The notes under the pieces are model-generated. The model did not search any database. It had not been told where the DNA came from and worked only from the letters and a program-made list of their open reading frames with translations. A stretch of DNA of 64,000 nucleotides from Amycolatopsis anabasis (lineage in GTDB: Bacteria; Actinomycetota; Actinomycetes; Mycobacteriales; Pseudonocardiaceae), in contig NZ_VTHK01000011.1 in NCBI RefSeq assembly GCF_009765355.1, positions 175,379 to 239,378 of the forward strand. Direction: 5' to 3'. Shown piece after piece: positions 27,348-36,702 of the stretch (positions are counted from its first letter, which is position 1; each line of letters begins with the position of its first letter). Made by a program: the position numbers and the translations under genes.

Positions 27348-28640
27348 TCAGGCCGGGAGGCTCTGCTTCTTCAGCGCCGCCTTGTACTGGGCGTTCTTGG
27401 GCTTGGCGGCGTGCTTGCCCTTCGGAGTGGAGACCGACTTCTTGTCCGCGATGAGCGCGTCACGAGCCCGGTCCAACTTGGCCCGGTCGCTCTTCGACAT
27501 CGGTTTGCCGGCGGTTCTGGTGGTGTGCTTGCCGGTCGGCGTCGAAACGGACTTCTTGCCGGCGATCAAGGCGTCGCGAGCTTTGTCCAATTTGGCCTGC
27601 CGTGCCTTGGCGCGCAGCTTCTGGACCCGGTCCGCCACGCAGGTCTCGTAACCGCCGCAATCCCGCCGGGCCTGCCGGTACAGCGGATCGGAACTGGACC
27701 TGTTCGCGGCCTCCTGCACGGCCTTCAGCCTGGCATCGAGCTTCTTCTGGAATTCGATCAGCTTGGGCGCGATGTCCCTCGTGGCGCCCTGGGTGAATCC
27801 CTTGGAGGTGTCGAAGCCGCGACCGAGTGTCTCGAGCGGGTTGTCGTCCTTGATCTGGTGGTAGTCGTTGATGATCCGCTGGCGCAGTGCCGGATCGCGC
27901 AGCGCTTTCTCCAGCAGCTTCCGGTGTTCGGCATCGACATGTCCTTGGTATGCCTGGCCGAGCAGTTCGCCGATGAGCTCCGCAGCTCCGGTCCTGGAAC
28001 CAGCACGCTTGCCGACCGGCACCTTGATCGTGGTCTTCCCGGGTGGTGTGACCCCCCGCTTCGGGGTCGGCGTGCCCTTGCCCGTGGTGGTTTTCTTCCC
28101 GGTGGCGGGCGGGTTCGTCGGAGTGGCCTGCGCCCCGGTGGATCCGGGGTCTTTCGGCCCTTTCGAGGGGCGAACCTGCTGCCCGGGATCGTCGGGATCC
28201 TTTCCGTCTCCCCCCTTCTTGCGCTTGAACTTGCCTTTCACCGTGTCCCAGTCCTTCTTCAGCTGGGGCAGGCCTTCGAGCGCCCAGCCGTAGCGGACCA
28301 TCCAGGAGGCGGTCGGGTTGCCCGTCCACTTCTCGGCGAGTCCCTTGATCCCCTGCAGACCTTTGCGGTTCAGGAACTCGTCGAACCGAACGGCGTGCTT
28401 GAGCCGCTGCTCCTGGTACCACCGCCAGAATTCGCGGGCCTTCCCACCACCGGGGTCCTCGCCCGACGCCGAAGGGGGCGGTGTCGGATCGGCGATCGCG
28501 ACCGCCTCGACGACGGAGGAAACCCCGCCGAAGGCCACTGCCGTCGCCACCGCCAGGGCCGGCACTCGCATACCCGCCGCGCGCAACCGCCGCCGCGCTT
28601 CGTCGAGTGGTGTCTCAGAAGCCGTTGCCTTGGAAGCCAT
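27348..28640 (-). CDS. Secreted or membrane-anchored Lys-rich repeat protein, unknown
   Basis: 430 aa, no family recognised. Residues about 22-52 are hydrophobic (VPALAVATAVAFGGVSSVVEA), so it is exported or anchored. Then come a compact helical part (KAREFWRWYQEQRLKHAVRF), a long Pro/Gly/Lys/Thr linker (about 145-220), a second helical part with a Cys pair (CGGYETC), and two imperfect copies of a roughly 30-residue Lys-rich unit (KLDKARDALIAGKKSVSTP) near the C-terminus. The strongly basic tail suggests contact with cell-wall polymers or nucleic acid. Its ATG overlaps the end of the upstream gene by 26 bp, so translation is coupled. Confidence 0.65.
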   Translation of the reverse strand: MASKATASETPLDEARRRLRAAGMRVPALAVATAVAFGGVSSVVEAVAIADPTPPPSASGEDPGGGKAREFWRWYQEQRLKHAVRFDEFLNRKGLQGIKGLAEKWTGNPTASWMVRYGWALEGLPQLKKDWDTVKGKFKRKKGGDGKDPDDPGQQVRPSKGPKDPGSTGAQATPTNPPATGKKTTTGKGTPTPKRGVTPPGKTTIKVPVGKRAGSRTGAAELIGELLGQAYQGHVDAEHRKLLEKALRDPALRQRIINDYHQIKDDNPLETLGRGFDTSKGFTQGATRDIAPKLIEFQKKLDARLKAVQEAANRSSSDPLYRQARRDCGGYETCVADRVQKLRAKARQAKLDKARDALIAGKKSVSTPTGKHTTRTAGKPMSKSDRAKLDRARDALIADKKSVSTPKGKHAAKPKNAQYKAALKKQSLPA

Positions 28641-29520
28641 TGACCGTGGTCACCTCCTCATGCGACACATCCATCGGTTCCTCCTGCGTGCTCGGCGCGA
28701 TCGCCGCGGGCTTCTCGTGCGTGCCCGCCTTCTCCCTCGAAGGCGACCGTTCTTCCGCTCTTTCCTTGTCTGGCTCCGGCTTCTTCCGCTGCGCCATCAT
28801 TGGTTCGGCGAGCTGGTACTCCCCCACCACCGCCGGACCGGGATAGCCGATCGCTGGTTCCCGCTCGCGTCCGGGCGCGGAGGGCTCCGGCTCAACGGCA
28901 ACCGGCTCGGGCGCCGCCATGGTGGCCGCGGCAGCCGGTGCGGTCTCCGCCGTCGTGGTCAGGGCTTCGGCGCTCGCGAGCGGTGGGCCGGTTTCCACTT
29001 CCGCCTGGTTCGCCACCGGTTCCACCCGCACCCCCAGCGCGGCTGAAACCGGCGGAACTCGCACGTCCACCGCGCTCGGGACCGCCGCGAACGGCGCATC
29101 GACCGGTCCGGAACTCGTTTCGGACGGGAACGCGACCGAGGCGACCGCGCGCTCCCGGGCGGGGAGGAGCCAAGCGAGGGGCGCCTGAGCCGGAGCGGGC
29201 GGCGCGGGTGGAACCGGCGGGGCTTCGCTGACCGGTGCGGCCTCCGGAACGGTCGGCGGCGTCTCCGGGACGGTCGGCGGCGCGGCCTCTTGCGCGGCCG
29301 GGTGGTATCCCTGTTCGGCCAGGTACTGATCGAGCAGTTCCTTGAACTCCGCCGGCAGCGTGGTCTGACCGGTCGCGAGCGCGGGCGGCCGGTCGTCACC
29401 ACCGCCGGTGATCACCGCCGCCCCCACCGCTCCCACGGTCAGCCCACCGGCGAATCCCGCCCAGATCCAGATCTTCTTCGGCGTCCGGCGTCTGAGCCGG
29501 GTCATTTGACGTCGTGGCAT
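28615..29520 (-). CDS. Single-pass membrane protein with Pro/Ala/Glu-rich ectodomain
   Basis: About 301 aa from ATG 29520 (MPRRQMTRLRRRTPKK), preferred over an upstream start at 29643 because it places positive residues directly before one transmembrane helix (IWIWAGFAGGLTVGAVG). The rest is low-complexity Pro/Ala/Val/Glu sequence ending in an acidic and basic tail. Unrecognised. It overlaps the next gene and is divergent from the AfsR-like regulator at 29667. The pair looks like a two-protein surface system under that regulator; the link is positional only. Confidence 0.6.
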   Translation of the reverse strand: MPRRQMTRLRRRTPKKIWIWAGFAGGLTVGAVGAAVITGGGDDRPPALATGQTTLPAEFKELLDQYLAEQGYHPAAQEAAPPTVPETPPTVPEAAPVSEAPPVPPAPPAPAQAPLAWLLPARERAVASVAFPSETSSGPVDAPFAAVPSAVDVRVPPVSAALGVRVEPVANQAEVETGPPLASAEALTTTAETAPAAAATMAAPEPVAVEPEPSAPGREREPAIGYPGPAVVGEYQLAEPMMAQRKKPEPDKERAEERSPSREKAGTHEKPAAIAPSTQEEPMDVSHEEVTTVNGFQGNGF

Positions 29521-29631
29521 CACACCTTCTTTCGCGCGATTCGCCGCGGTCGCGCCCCTTCCGGCGGCCGGCGCCGCGGTATGGGGGGCGACGATAAGAA
29601 CTCCGGTATGCAACGAACCTTGCGATTGACC

Positions 29632-29660
29632 TTGAATCCGCAAGTCAAACCGGCTATATC
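29632..29660 (+). promoter_or_regulatory. Predicted leaderless promoter of the AfsR-like gene
   Basis: TTGAAT (29632-29637), a 17-bp spacer and TATATC (29655-29660) lie directly before GTG 29667, placing the likely transcript start at or next to the start codon. There is no Shine-Dalgarno sequence, consistent with a leaderless mRNA. Confidence 0.45.
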
Positions 29661-29666
29661 CGGCGG

Positions 29667-32474
29667 GTGGAGTTCCAACTTCTGGGTGAGGTCGAAGCCC
29701 GTGTCGACGGCGAGTTCGTCGAACTCGGCCATGCCCGTCAACGGTGCGTGCTGGTGGCGCTGCTGGCCGATGCGAACACGAGTGTTCCGGCGGACGAGCT
29801 GCTGGAACGGGTTTGGGCCGATCGGCCTCCGGCGCGCGGCCGCGACACGCTCTACAGTTACGTGTCCCGCTTGCGCCGGGCCCTGTCCGCTGCCGACGGC
29901 GTCAACATCGGCAAGCAGGCCGGGGGCTACGTGCTGCGACTCGACCCGGACACCGTGGATCTGCACCTGTTCCAGCGGTACCTGGCGCAGGCACGGACGG
30001 CCGAGGACCCGCGCGCCCAGGTCCTGCTGGAACGGGCGCTGGGACTGTGGCGCGGGGAGGCCTTCGCCGGACTGGACACTCCCTGGGTGAACAGCCTGCG
30101 GGCGCGGGTGGAGCAGGCGCGGCACACTGCCGAGATCGACCTCGTCGACCTCAAGCTGCGTGCGGGGCGGCACGCGGAAATACTCGGGGAACTGGCCACG
30201 CAGGTGTCCCGGCATCCCTTCAACGAGCGGCTGGCAAGCCAGTACCTGCTTGCCCTGTACCGCAGCGGCCGCCAGCGCGACGCGCTGGCGCACTACCAGC
30301 AGGTGCGGCGCCTGCTCGCCGAAGAGCTCGGCGCCGACCCCGGTCCCCTGCTGCGGGAAACGCACCGGCGCATCCTCACCGCCGATTCCGCGCTCGCCCC
30401 GCCGGCCCCGGCCCCGCCGGTCGTGGTGCCGCGTCAGCTACCGGCGCCGCCGGCGACCTTCGTCGCCAGGGCCGGTGCACTCGCGGAACTCGACAAGATC
30501 GCGCAGGCGGCGGCGGGCACGGTGGCGATCTCGGCCATCGGCGGGCCCGGCGGGATCGGCAAGACCTGGCTGGCCCTGCACTGGGCACACCGCAACCTCG
30601 ATCGCTTCCCCGACGGGCAGCTCTACGTCGATCTGCGCGGTTTCGATCCGGCCGGGGAACCACTGCCCCCGGAAGCGGCCCTCCGCGGATTCCTGGACGC
30701 GCTCGGCGCCGAGCCCGGCTCGATTCCGGCGACCCCGCACGCCCAAGCCGGGCTGTACCGCAGCCTGGTCGCGACCAGGAGCCTGCTGATCGTGCTGGAC
30801 AACGCCCACGACACCGGCCAGATCCTTCCCCTGCTCCCCGGTAGCCCCACCTGCACCGTCCTGGTGACCAGCCGCCGAGAACTCGGTGACCTCGCGGCCA
30901 CCCACGGCGCGCATCCCCTGATCCTGGACGGACTCGACGAGGTGGAGTCCCGCGAGTTGCTCACCGGCCACCTCGGGCACGATCGGACCGCGGCCGAACC
31001 TCAGGTCGTCACCGAACTGATCGAGCTGTGCGAGGGAATCCCGCTCGCCCTGAGCATCGCGGCCGCCCGCGCCGCCGCCCGGCCCGCGTTTCCCCTCGCG
31101 GTCGTCGCGGAGGAACTTCGCGATACCGCAAGCCGCCTGGACGCACTGGACACCGGCGGCCTCACCGGCAGCATGCGGGCGGTGTTCGCCGCCTCCTACC
31201 GGAACCTCTCGCCCCGGGCCGCCGAGGTGTTCACCCTGCTCGCACACGCCTACGGCCCCGATGTCAGCCGCGCCGCGGTCGCCTCGCTCAGCGGCCTGCC
31301 CGCCCCCGACGTCCCGCTCGTGCTGCGCGAACTCCGCACCGCTCACCTCGTCCAGGAAGACGTACCCGGGCGTTATCGCATGCACGATCTGCTGCGCCTC
31401 TACGCCGGCGAACAGGCAGCCCGGAGCGGAGACGAGGACACCCGGCAAGCCGCCGCGCGGCGGTTGGCCGACTTCTACCTGCACACCGCCCACGCGGCCG
31501 AACGGCTTCTCCACCCGCACCGCATGCGAATCGAACTCGGCGAACCCGGTACCGGCTGCCAGCCCCTGCATCCACGGGACGAGACCGCGGCGCTGGCGTG
31601 GCTGGCCGCGGAGCACGCCAACGTCCTTGCCGCCCAACGGCTGGCGATTCACCACGGCTGGCACGACGCGGTCTGGCGAATCGCCTGGACGTTGGACACC
31701 TTCCATCGCCGGCAGGGTTACTCGCACCACCAGCTCCGCGCCTGGCGTGCGGGGCTGGCGGCCACCGAGTGCCTCGACGATCCCGCCGCCCAGATCCTCG
31801 CCCACCGCAACCTCGGCATCGCCTTCATTCGTGCCGATCAACACGATCAGGCGGTGGACAATCTCGAACGGGCGATGGCACTGGCCGGGCGGGTGGGAGA
31901 TGTCGAAGCTCAGGCCCACACCCTCCTGGTCCTCGCGTACGCGTGGGAATGCCGCGGGGACAACCGCCGAGCGCTGGACCAGGCCACGCGCGCCCTTCCG
32001 TTGTTCCAGACCCTCGGCAATCCGGTGTGGGAGGCTCAAGCACACAACCAGGTCGGGAAATACTCCACCGATACCGGTGAATACGAGCAAGGTCGGATCC
32101 ATGCCGACCTCGCCCTCACCCTGTTCCGCCGGCACTCCGACCGCGACGGCGAGGCCGATGCCCTGTCCTCCCTGGGCCAGTTGGCCCAGGGCGAAGGCGA
32201 GCACCTTCGAGCCCTCGATCACTTCCGGCAGGCGCTCCGCATCCATCGCGACCTCGGGCACAGCTACGCCGAAGCCGACACCCTCGACCGCCTTGCCCGG
32301 ACCCACGCCGCTCTCGGCCAGAACCGCACGGCGCGGCAGCTCTGGAAACAGGCCCTCGCGCTGTACGACGACCAGAACCGCACCCGCGAAGTCGAGCAGG
32401 TCCAAGCGCGGCTCACGGAAACACCGCCCGATGCCAAGGACGATTCGCCTGAGTGCCAACGGGGTCGCCCGTAG
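29667..32474 (+). CDS. AfsR/SARP-type regulator (SARP - NB-ARC - TPR)
   Basis: 935 aa. N-terminal SARP OmpR-like DNA-binding domain (about 1-90; LLGEVEARVDG, then YVSRLRRALS), bacterial transcriptional activation domain (to about 240), NB-ARC ATPase with Walker A GGPGGIGKTW near 292 and a LIVLDNAHDT Walker B, then TPR repeats (about 650-920). AfsR-family proteins activate secondary metabolism and are often modulated by Ser/Thr kinases. Neighbours are the divergent membrane-protein pair rather than the NRPS genes. GTG start without an obvious Shine-Dalgarno. Confidence 0.92.
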   Translation: MEFQLLGEVEARVDGEFVELGHARQRCVLVALLADANTSVPADELLERVWADRPPARGRDTLYSYVSRLRRALSAADGVNIGKQAGGYVLRLDPDTVDLHLFQRYLAQARTAEDPRAQVLLERALGLWRGEAFAGLDTPWVNSLRARVEQARHTAEIDLVDLKLRAGRHAEILGELATQVSRHPFNERLASQYLLALYRSGRQRDALAHYQQVRRLLAEELGADPGPLLRETHRRILTADSALAPPAPAPPVVVPRQLPAPPATFVARAGALAELDKIAQAAAGTVAISAIGGPGGIGKTWLALHWAHRNLDRFPDGQLYVDLRGFDPAGEPLPPEAALRGFLDALGAEPGSIPATPHAQAGLYRSLVATRSLLIVLDNAHDTGQILPLLPGSPTCTVLVTSRRELGDLAATHGAHPLILDGLDEVESRELLTGHLGHDRTAAEPQVVTELIELCEGIPLALSIAAARAAARPAFPLAVVAEELRDTASRLDALDTGGLTGSMRAVFAASYRNLSPRAAEVFTLLAHAYGPDVSRAAVASLSGLPAPDVPLVLRELRTAHLVQEDVPGRYRMHDLLRLYAGEQAARSGDEDTRQAAARRLADFYLHTAHAAERLLHPHRMRIELGEPGTGCQPLHPRDETAALAWLAAEHANVLAAQRLAIHHGWHDAVWRIAWTLDTFHRRQGYSHHQLRAWRAGLAATECLDDPAAQILAHRNLGIAFIRADQHDQAVDNLERAMALAGRVGDVEAQAHTLLVLAYAWECRGDNRRALDQATRALPLFQTLGNPVWEAQAHNQVGKYSTDTGEYEQGRIHADLALTLFRRHSDRDGEADALSSLGQLAQGEGEHLRALDHFRQALRIHRDLGHSYAEADTLDRLARTHAALGQNRTARQLWKQALALYDDQNRTREVEQVQARLTETPPDAKDDSPECQRGRP

Positions 32475-32999
32475 TCGGCGGCGCCCCCTTCTTCGGCGTC
32501 TGGTACTTCGTCATCGACGATAGGCACTTTTCCCCGAATTCCGACATCATGCACGCTGCGGAAGTGGTGGGGCAGGTCCTCGGCACCATGCGCAAACAGT
32601 CCGCTCGCCGCGCGGCAGCCCCGCTGAACGAGGACCACTACCTGGCGGTCCGGATCGATGACGTGGGCGCCTACACCACCTGGCCGGTCATCGAGATGTG
32701 CTCGCAGGCTTGGCCCCGCGGCCCAAGCCTTCCTGGAAAGCGCCGACATCGTCATCGCCCTCGACAACGACATCTACTCCTACCGCAAGGAGAGCGAAGA
32801 AGGGGCTGCGCCACAACCGCAAATATCACTGGAAGATGCCGTCGCCGAAACCGTCGTGGTGCGCGACCGAATCTCTTCGCTGTTTCTGCGCCGGTACGAC
32901 AAACTCCGCCCCACCGCCAGCGAACCCATGCGCTACCTGCACAACCTTGACCCGCAGATACCCTATCCCAACATAGCCTGGTGGTGGAACCACGGCTGA
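32453..32999 (+). pseudogene. Decayed class I terpene synthase
   Basis: Two frames together spell part of a terpene synthase. Frame 1 has GVWYFVIDDRHF, a DDxx(D)-like metal motif near 32516, and YLAVRIDDVGAY. Frame 2, from about 32700, has ADIVIALDNDIYSYRKE, the NSE metal-binding motif, and ends NIAWWWNHG. The frame changes near 32700, the distance between the two metal motifs is only about 84 codons against about 140 in intact enzymes, and the first 60-70 residues are absent. The remnant abuts the AfsR-like gene's end. Confidence 0.75.
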
Positions 33000-33111
33000 A
33001 ACCCACGCTACGCTCTACGCCGGGCTGAGGAAATCAGAAGTACGTTTGGACTCCTTGGGATTCATCCGATTCGGGTGTCCAGTCCGACGGCGGGGACGCC
33101 GAGAGGGAGAT

Positions 33112-33360
33112 ATGACCAGGATACTGACCGGCGCGGCGGCCGTCCTGGCGTCGCTGCTAGTGGGCGCTGGTGCCGCACACGCCGAAACTCAACCGGAAGC
33201 CGAGCCGTCTCGGAACAACATCGACATCCCGCTGTTCGATCATTCCTTGCGCCTGGTGAGCTTCGACGAAAGCACCGTGCTTTTCGAAGACTTCCTGCCT
33301 GCGCTGGAACGCGCGACGCGGCTACTCCAGGGCGGTAAGGCACCGCAGGCCAGCACCTGA
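33112..33360 (+). CDS. Small secreted protein
   Basis: 82 aa. ATG 33112 follows GAGGGAG. Clear Sec signal peptide MTRILTGAAAVLASLLVGAG with cleavage after AHA; the mature part is about 58 residues, acidic, without Cys, with RLVSFDESTVLFEDFLPAL in the middle. Resembles the small exported proteins often found in actinobacterial genomes; function unknown. Confidence 0.65.
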   Translation: MTRILTGAAAVLASLLVGAGAAHAETQPEAEPSRNNIDIPLFDHSLRLVSFDESTVLFEDFLPALERATRLLQGGKAPQAST

Positions 33361-33369
33361 CTGGTTCAA

Positions 33370-33597
33370 CTAGTCGAGCCGCTGCTTCAGCAGTTCCTTG
33401 GCCTGTTCCGCGCCCTTACGGCTTTCGTTCTGCGCACGCCGGAAGAAACCCGCCAGCTCACGGTCGCCGTCCCGCTCGGCGTCCTGAATGTAGCTCTCCA
33501 GCCGCAACGCGTTGCTCAGACAGGCCTCGGCGAACCAGATGATGTTGTAGTTCTTGTCCTTGGTCCCGGTCACCTGACCCATTTCGGTGGTCGACAC
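33370..33597 (-). CDS. Small conserved helical protein
   Basis: 75 aa from GTG 33597, chosen because GGAGGA lies just upstream (a longer ORF to 33654 lacks this). Sequence TEMGQVTGTKDKNYN IIWF then an amphipathic helical region rich in Ala, Arg and Glu (ALRLESYIQDAERDGDRELA). Possibly ferritin-like or four-helix; function not known. It lies just downstream of the bifunctional-nuclease-domain gene on the same strand. Confidence 0.6.
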   Translation of the reverse strand: MSTTEMGQVTGTKDKNYNIIWFAEACLSNALRLESYIQDAERDGDRELAGFFRRAQNESRKGAEQAKELLKQRLD

Positions 33598-33689
33598 GGC
33601 TCCTCCTTCACTCCTGGTGGCCCGTGGGTACCCCGAATCGCCGCGATCAATCACCCCAAGCCAGGCTCGACCACGATGCCACCTCGGCG

Positions 33690-34208
33690 TCAGCCGGGAG
33701 GGCCGCGGAAGTCTTCGGGCGACGCCTCGTCGAGGAAGGCGCGGAATTCCTCGACCGTGTGTTCCTGGTCCTGGAAGGTCAGGGAGGAGCCTTCGATTTC
33801 CGAATCGTCGGAAACCTCAAGGTCCACCGAAGCTTCGTCGAGCACCCCGTTGTCGACCTCCACCGGCACGCCGGTGCGAAGGGCGATCGCGATCGCGTCG
33901 CTCGGCCGCGCGCTGATCCTCAGACGGTCGTCCACGACCAGGTCAGCGACGAAAATGCCCTCCCGCAGATCGGTCACCTCCACTCGGCTGACCGCGTGCC
34001 CCAATTTGTCGATCACCAGGCCGACCAAGTCCACCGTGCTCGGCCGTGCCGGTTCGACCTTCTCCAAAAGGGCGACCAGCACTTCGGCTTCAGGCACACC
34101 GATGACGATGGGCAGCCATCGCCGGGAATCCACGGTTTCTCTGAGCAACATCACGGGGGCCGCATCCGGCGACATCACCGCCACACCGTGCAAACGCACT
34201 GGGACCAT
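33690..34208 (-). CDS. Bifunctional nuclease (BFN/DUF151) domain protein
   Basis: 172 aa. The N-terminal 130 residues fit the BFN/DUF151 domain: WLPIVIGVPEAEVLVALL, then STVDLVGLVIDKLG and the conserved RPSDAIAIALRTGVPV. Related plant and bacterial proteins have nuclease activity or act in stress responses. The C-terminal tail is acidic (DDSEIEGSS, FLDEASPEDF). No clear operon partner except the small gene at 33370-33597. Confidence 0.88.
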   Translation of the reverse strand: MVPVRLHGVAVMSPDAAPVMLLRETVDSRRWLPIVIGVPEAEVLVALLEKVEPARPSTVDLVGLVIDKLGHAVSRVEVTDLREGIFVADLVVDDRLRISARPSDAIAIALRTGVPVEVDNGVLDEASVDLEVSDDSEIEGSSLTFQDQEHTVEEFRAFLDEASPEDFRGPPG

Positions 34209-34454
34209 ATCCCCACCGTACTCCCGCCGCGCCGAGCGGAACTCGACCGTGAATCTTCATCGCTCCAGAACAATCACCCATCCAGGGCTGCCGGGACCGC
34301 TCTTCCACCTCGAGCGGCCAGGCCGGTTCGCCAGCCTTCCCCACCATCGAGAACACCATTACCCAGATCAGCACGGAAAGATAAACCCAAACGGCGGTTT
34401 GATCGAGAAGTTGTTGCAATCGGCCCGCCCGCCTCCGGCCACGCTTGGCCGCGT

Positions 34455-36143
34455 TCAGCTGGTGAGGCGGGTCCATCCGGTCCAGGTATCACCCGGCCAG
34501 GCTTGCGCGGCGGTGTACAGGTGGTGATCGGCGGCCAGGGCGTAGAGGACAAGCGCACTTCCCGCAGCCGATACCGACACCGAACCGGCGAGGTTGCCGC
34601 CGAGGCCGCTCCAGGCGGACCAGGGGCCGCCTGGTTGGGTTTGCGCCGTGGTGTGGGCCTGCTGGTCGACCCCGGTCGCGAAAACCGTCAGAGCTCCGTT
34701 GCCGGCGGTGACCGCCGTCGGTGTCCCGGTCAAGTCACCGCCGAAGCTGGACCAGCCGGTCCACGGGCCGCCGGAGGGTTGCTGGGAGGTCAGGTAAGCG
34801 TGGTGGTCGCTTCCTACCGCGTAGAGGCATACGGCGCCGTTCACGCCGACCGCCACGGAGGGGTCGTGGGCGAAAGCGCCACCCAGGGCGGTCCATCCGG
34901 CCCATTCGCCCTCGGGTTTGGCCTGAGACGTGGTGTGCACCTGGCCGTCCGCACCGCGAGCGTAGACGGACAGGCCTCCGTGGGCGGCGGCCCATACCGC
35001 GGGCGTGCCCACGAGGTTGCCGCCGAGTTTGGTCCAGCCGCTCCAGGCGCCCTGGGGCTCGGCTTGGCCGGCGGTGCTCAGTTGACCGTCGGCACCGACC
35101 GCGAACAGCTTGATCGCGCCAGTTGAGTCGCGCACCACCGCTGGGTCACCGGCCAGCGCACCGCCGAGACTCGACCAGCCGGACCAGGCGCCGCCGGGTT
35201 GCGACTGTCCCGATGTCCACATCTCGTTGTTCGTTCCGCGGGCGAACACCGACACCTTGCCTGCGAGGTCCCGGACGGCAGTGGGTTCGCCCGCGAGGCT
35301 GCCACCGAGGCTCGACCAGCCCGACCAACCGCCGCCGGCCTGGGATTGTCCGGCCGTGACGATCTCCCCCGACGGTGCCCTGGCGAAAGCCGACACCGCG
35401 CCGTCGTCGGCGGCGATTACGTCCGCGCCGCGGAAGGGAGGTGCGGCGGGCGCGTCCGGGGTGTTGTAGCGGTAGAGATTTCCGTTGCGCATCAAGGCCG
35501 TGACCTTGCCCGCGTATCCGGGGTCGGTCGCGTAGTGCTTGCCCACTTCGACGATGAACCGGTCGGGGTCCCCGGTGAACGCGAGCGCCGGTGCGTAGAG
35601 AGTGCTGGTGGTCAGGAGCCTGCCGTAGTCGCGGAAGGAATCCGTCATCGACGCGTACACGCGGAAATGCGCGACCACGGGGTGGCATTGCGGATCGCAT
35701 TCGGTCGTCTCGTATTGGTGGCAACCGGTCGCGATCGGTCCGGGGGTGTTCGGGTCGGTGCACTTGAATCCGAAATAGTTGTGGTCGTCGACGCTGAGCT
35801 TGCTACGCCCCCAGTTCGACTCGAGCGCCGACTGTCCCACCGTGACCGACGCGGGGATCCGGTACTGGGCCAGCACCGCTTGCGCTGCCGGTCCCGCTTG
35901 CCCCACATAGCCGTCATGCGCGCCCGAGACCGAGTCCGCCAATGCCGCCGCACGACTCTGCTGCTGGAAAGACTGGTCCACCGTGGCCTCCACCACGGCG
36001 TCCGCCGCGGGGACCGGCGCGGCCGTCGCCACGACCAGCGCGATCCCGAACGACACCACCCGATCTCGCCACGAAGAAGCGGCTTTCGGTGACGGCGAGA
36101 AGAATCCGACGCGGATCGAAGACTCCTCTCTCCGGGGGTTCAC
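34455..36143 (-). CDS. Secreted glucosaminidase with seven-repeat beta-propeller
   Basis: About 562 aa if GTG 36143 is used. Signal-like segment VVSFGIALVVATAAPVPA, then a GH73-type endo-beta-N-acetylglucosaminidase domain (YRIPASVTVGQSALESNWG with the probable catalytic Glu, HNYFGFKC, VGKHYATDPGYAGKV). The C-terminal 340 residues are seven repeats ending in motifs such as GGAWSGWSSLGG, as in PLL/fucose-lectin-like propellers. Likely a cell-wall hydrolase with a glycan-binding propeller. The start is uncertain: no Shine-Dalgarno precedes 36143, while an AGAGAGGAG lies downstream of it without a standard start codon at the right spacing. Confidence 0.85.
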   Translation of the reverse strand: MNPRREESSIRVGFFSPSPKAASSWRDRVVSFGIALVVATAAPVPAADAVVEATVDQSFQQQSRAAALADSVSGAHDGYVGQAGPAAQAVLAQYRIPASVTVGQSALESNWGRSKLSVDDHNYFGFKCTDPNTPGPIATGCHQYETTECDPQCHPVVAHFRVYASMTDSFRDYGRLLTTSTLYAPALAFTGDPDRFIVEVGKHYATDPGYAGKVTALMRNGNLYRYNTPDAPAAPPFRGADVIAADDGAVSAFARAPSGEIVTAGQSQAGGGWSGWSSLGGSLAGEPTAVRDLAGKVSVFARGTNNEMWTSGQSQPGGAWSGWSSLGGALAGDPAVVRDSTGAIKLFAVGADGQLSTAGQAEPQGAWSGWTKLGGNLVGTPAVWAAAHGGLSVYARGADGQVHTTSQAKPEGEWAGWTALGGAFAHDPSVAVGVNGAVCLYAVGSDHHAYLTSQQPSGGPWTGWSSFGGDLTGTPTAVTAGNGALTVFATGVDQQAHTTAQTQPGGPWSAWSGLGGNLAGSVSVSAAGSALVLYALAADHHLYTAAQAWPGDTWTGWTRLTS

Positions 36144-36379
36144 GGATCCGTGGTGAACCGCACAACGAACGGGAGGACGATCTCCCGGGAAATCCAATCT
36201 TCTCCTACGCTCCCCTACCTCGAGCCAGTTCTCCGCGGAATTAGCCTGGGAGAGGGAATCGGGTGCTGGGCCGGGGCGCCGATTCCGACACGATTGTGTG
36301 GCCGCGCTGGTCGCCAGTTCGCGCCTTCGACAGGCTACCCTCCGCTGGAGCGGAACTGAGCTGCGATCGCCCGCCCAGC

Positions 36380-36464
36380 CCCGTGGCGGTCCCCTCGCAG
36401 GGAGGGGGCCGCCACGGGCACAACTCCCGGGCCCTCCTCCCCTGGCCAGGCCCGGGGGTTCGTG
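36380..36464. terminator. Two adjacent strong GC-rich hairpins
   Basis: Arms 36380-36396 / 36402-36418 form about 17 pairs (CCCGTGGCGG...CCGCCACGGG). Arms 36426-36433 / 36449-36456 are a perfect CCCGGGCC/GGCCCGGG, extended by further pairs to 36464. They sit within the 840-bp gap upstream of the glucosaminidase. Either a bidirectional terminator or a structured 5' leader; no U tract is seen. Confidence 0.45.
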
Positions 36465-36624
36465 CTGCACGGATTCCGGAAGGGACTGCGGCCATGCCCG
36501 ATCGCTTCCATCCCCTTCCCGGATCAACCCACACGGCGCCGGTCTTCGCGTCAGGGCTCGAGGGCTCCTGTTGGGGACACCCGCCAAGGGGACCCGCAAC
36601 GCGAACGGTGTTTCGGCGTGTTGA

Positions 36625-36702
36625 TCAGTAAGGCTCGGTGCCCGGCCAGCGGTCACCGAATGTGATGGAGAACGTGTTGATGATCGGCCTCCAGTGCGTC
36701 AT
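36625..36702 (-). pseudogene. C-terminal remnant of an IS256-family transposase
   Basis: The last 25 codons of a minus-strand frame read THWRPIINTFSITFGDRW then PGTEPY and stop, with strong GC3. This resembles the usual IS256-family ending (WKxALNxFAITFxDRxPAAExY). No other part of the element is recognisable nearby. Confidence 0.4.

Noticed and set aside
36144..36640. A ydaO-type c-di-AMP riboswitch upstream of the secreted glucosaminidase
   Set aside because: Such riboswitches often precede actinobacterial cell-wall hydrolases, but the conserved core motifs are not present; only simple hairpins are seen.
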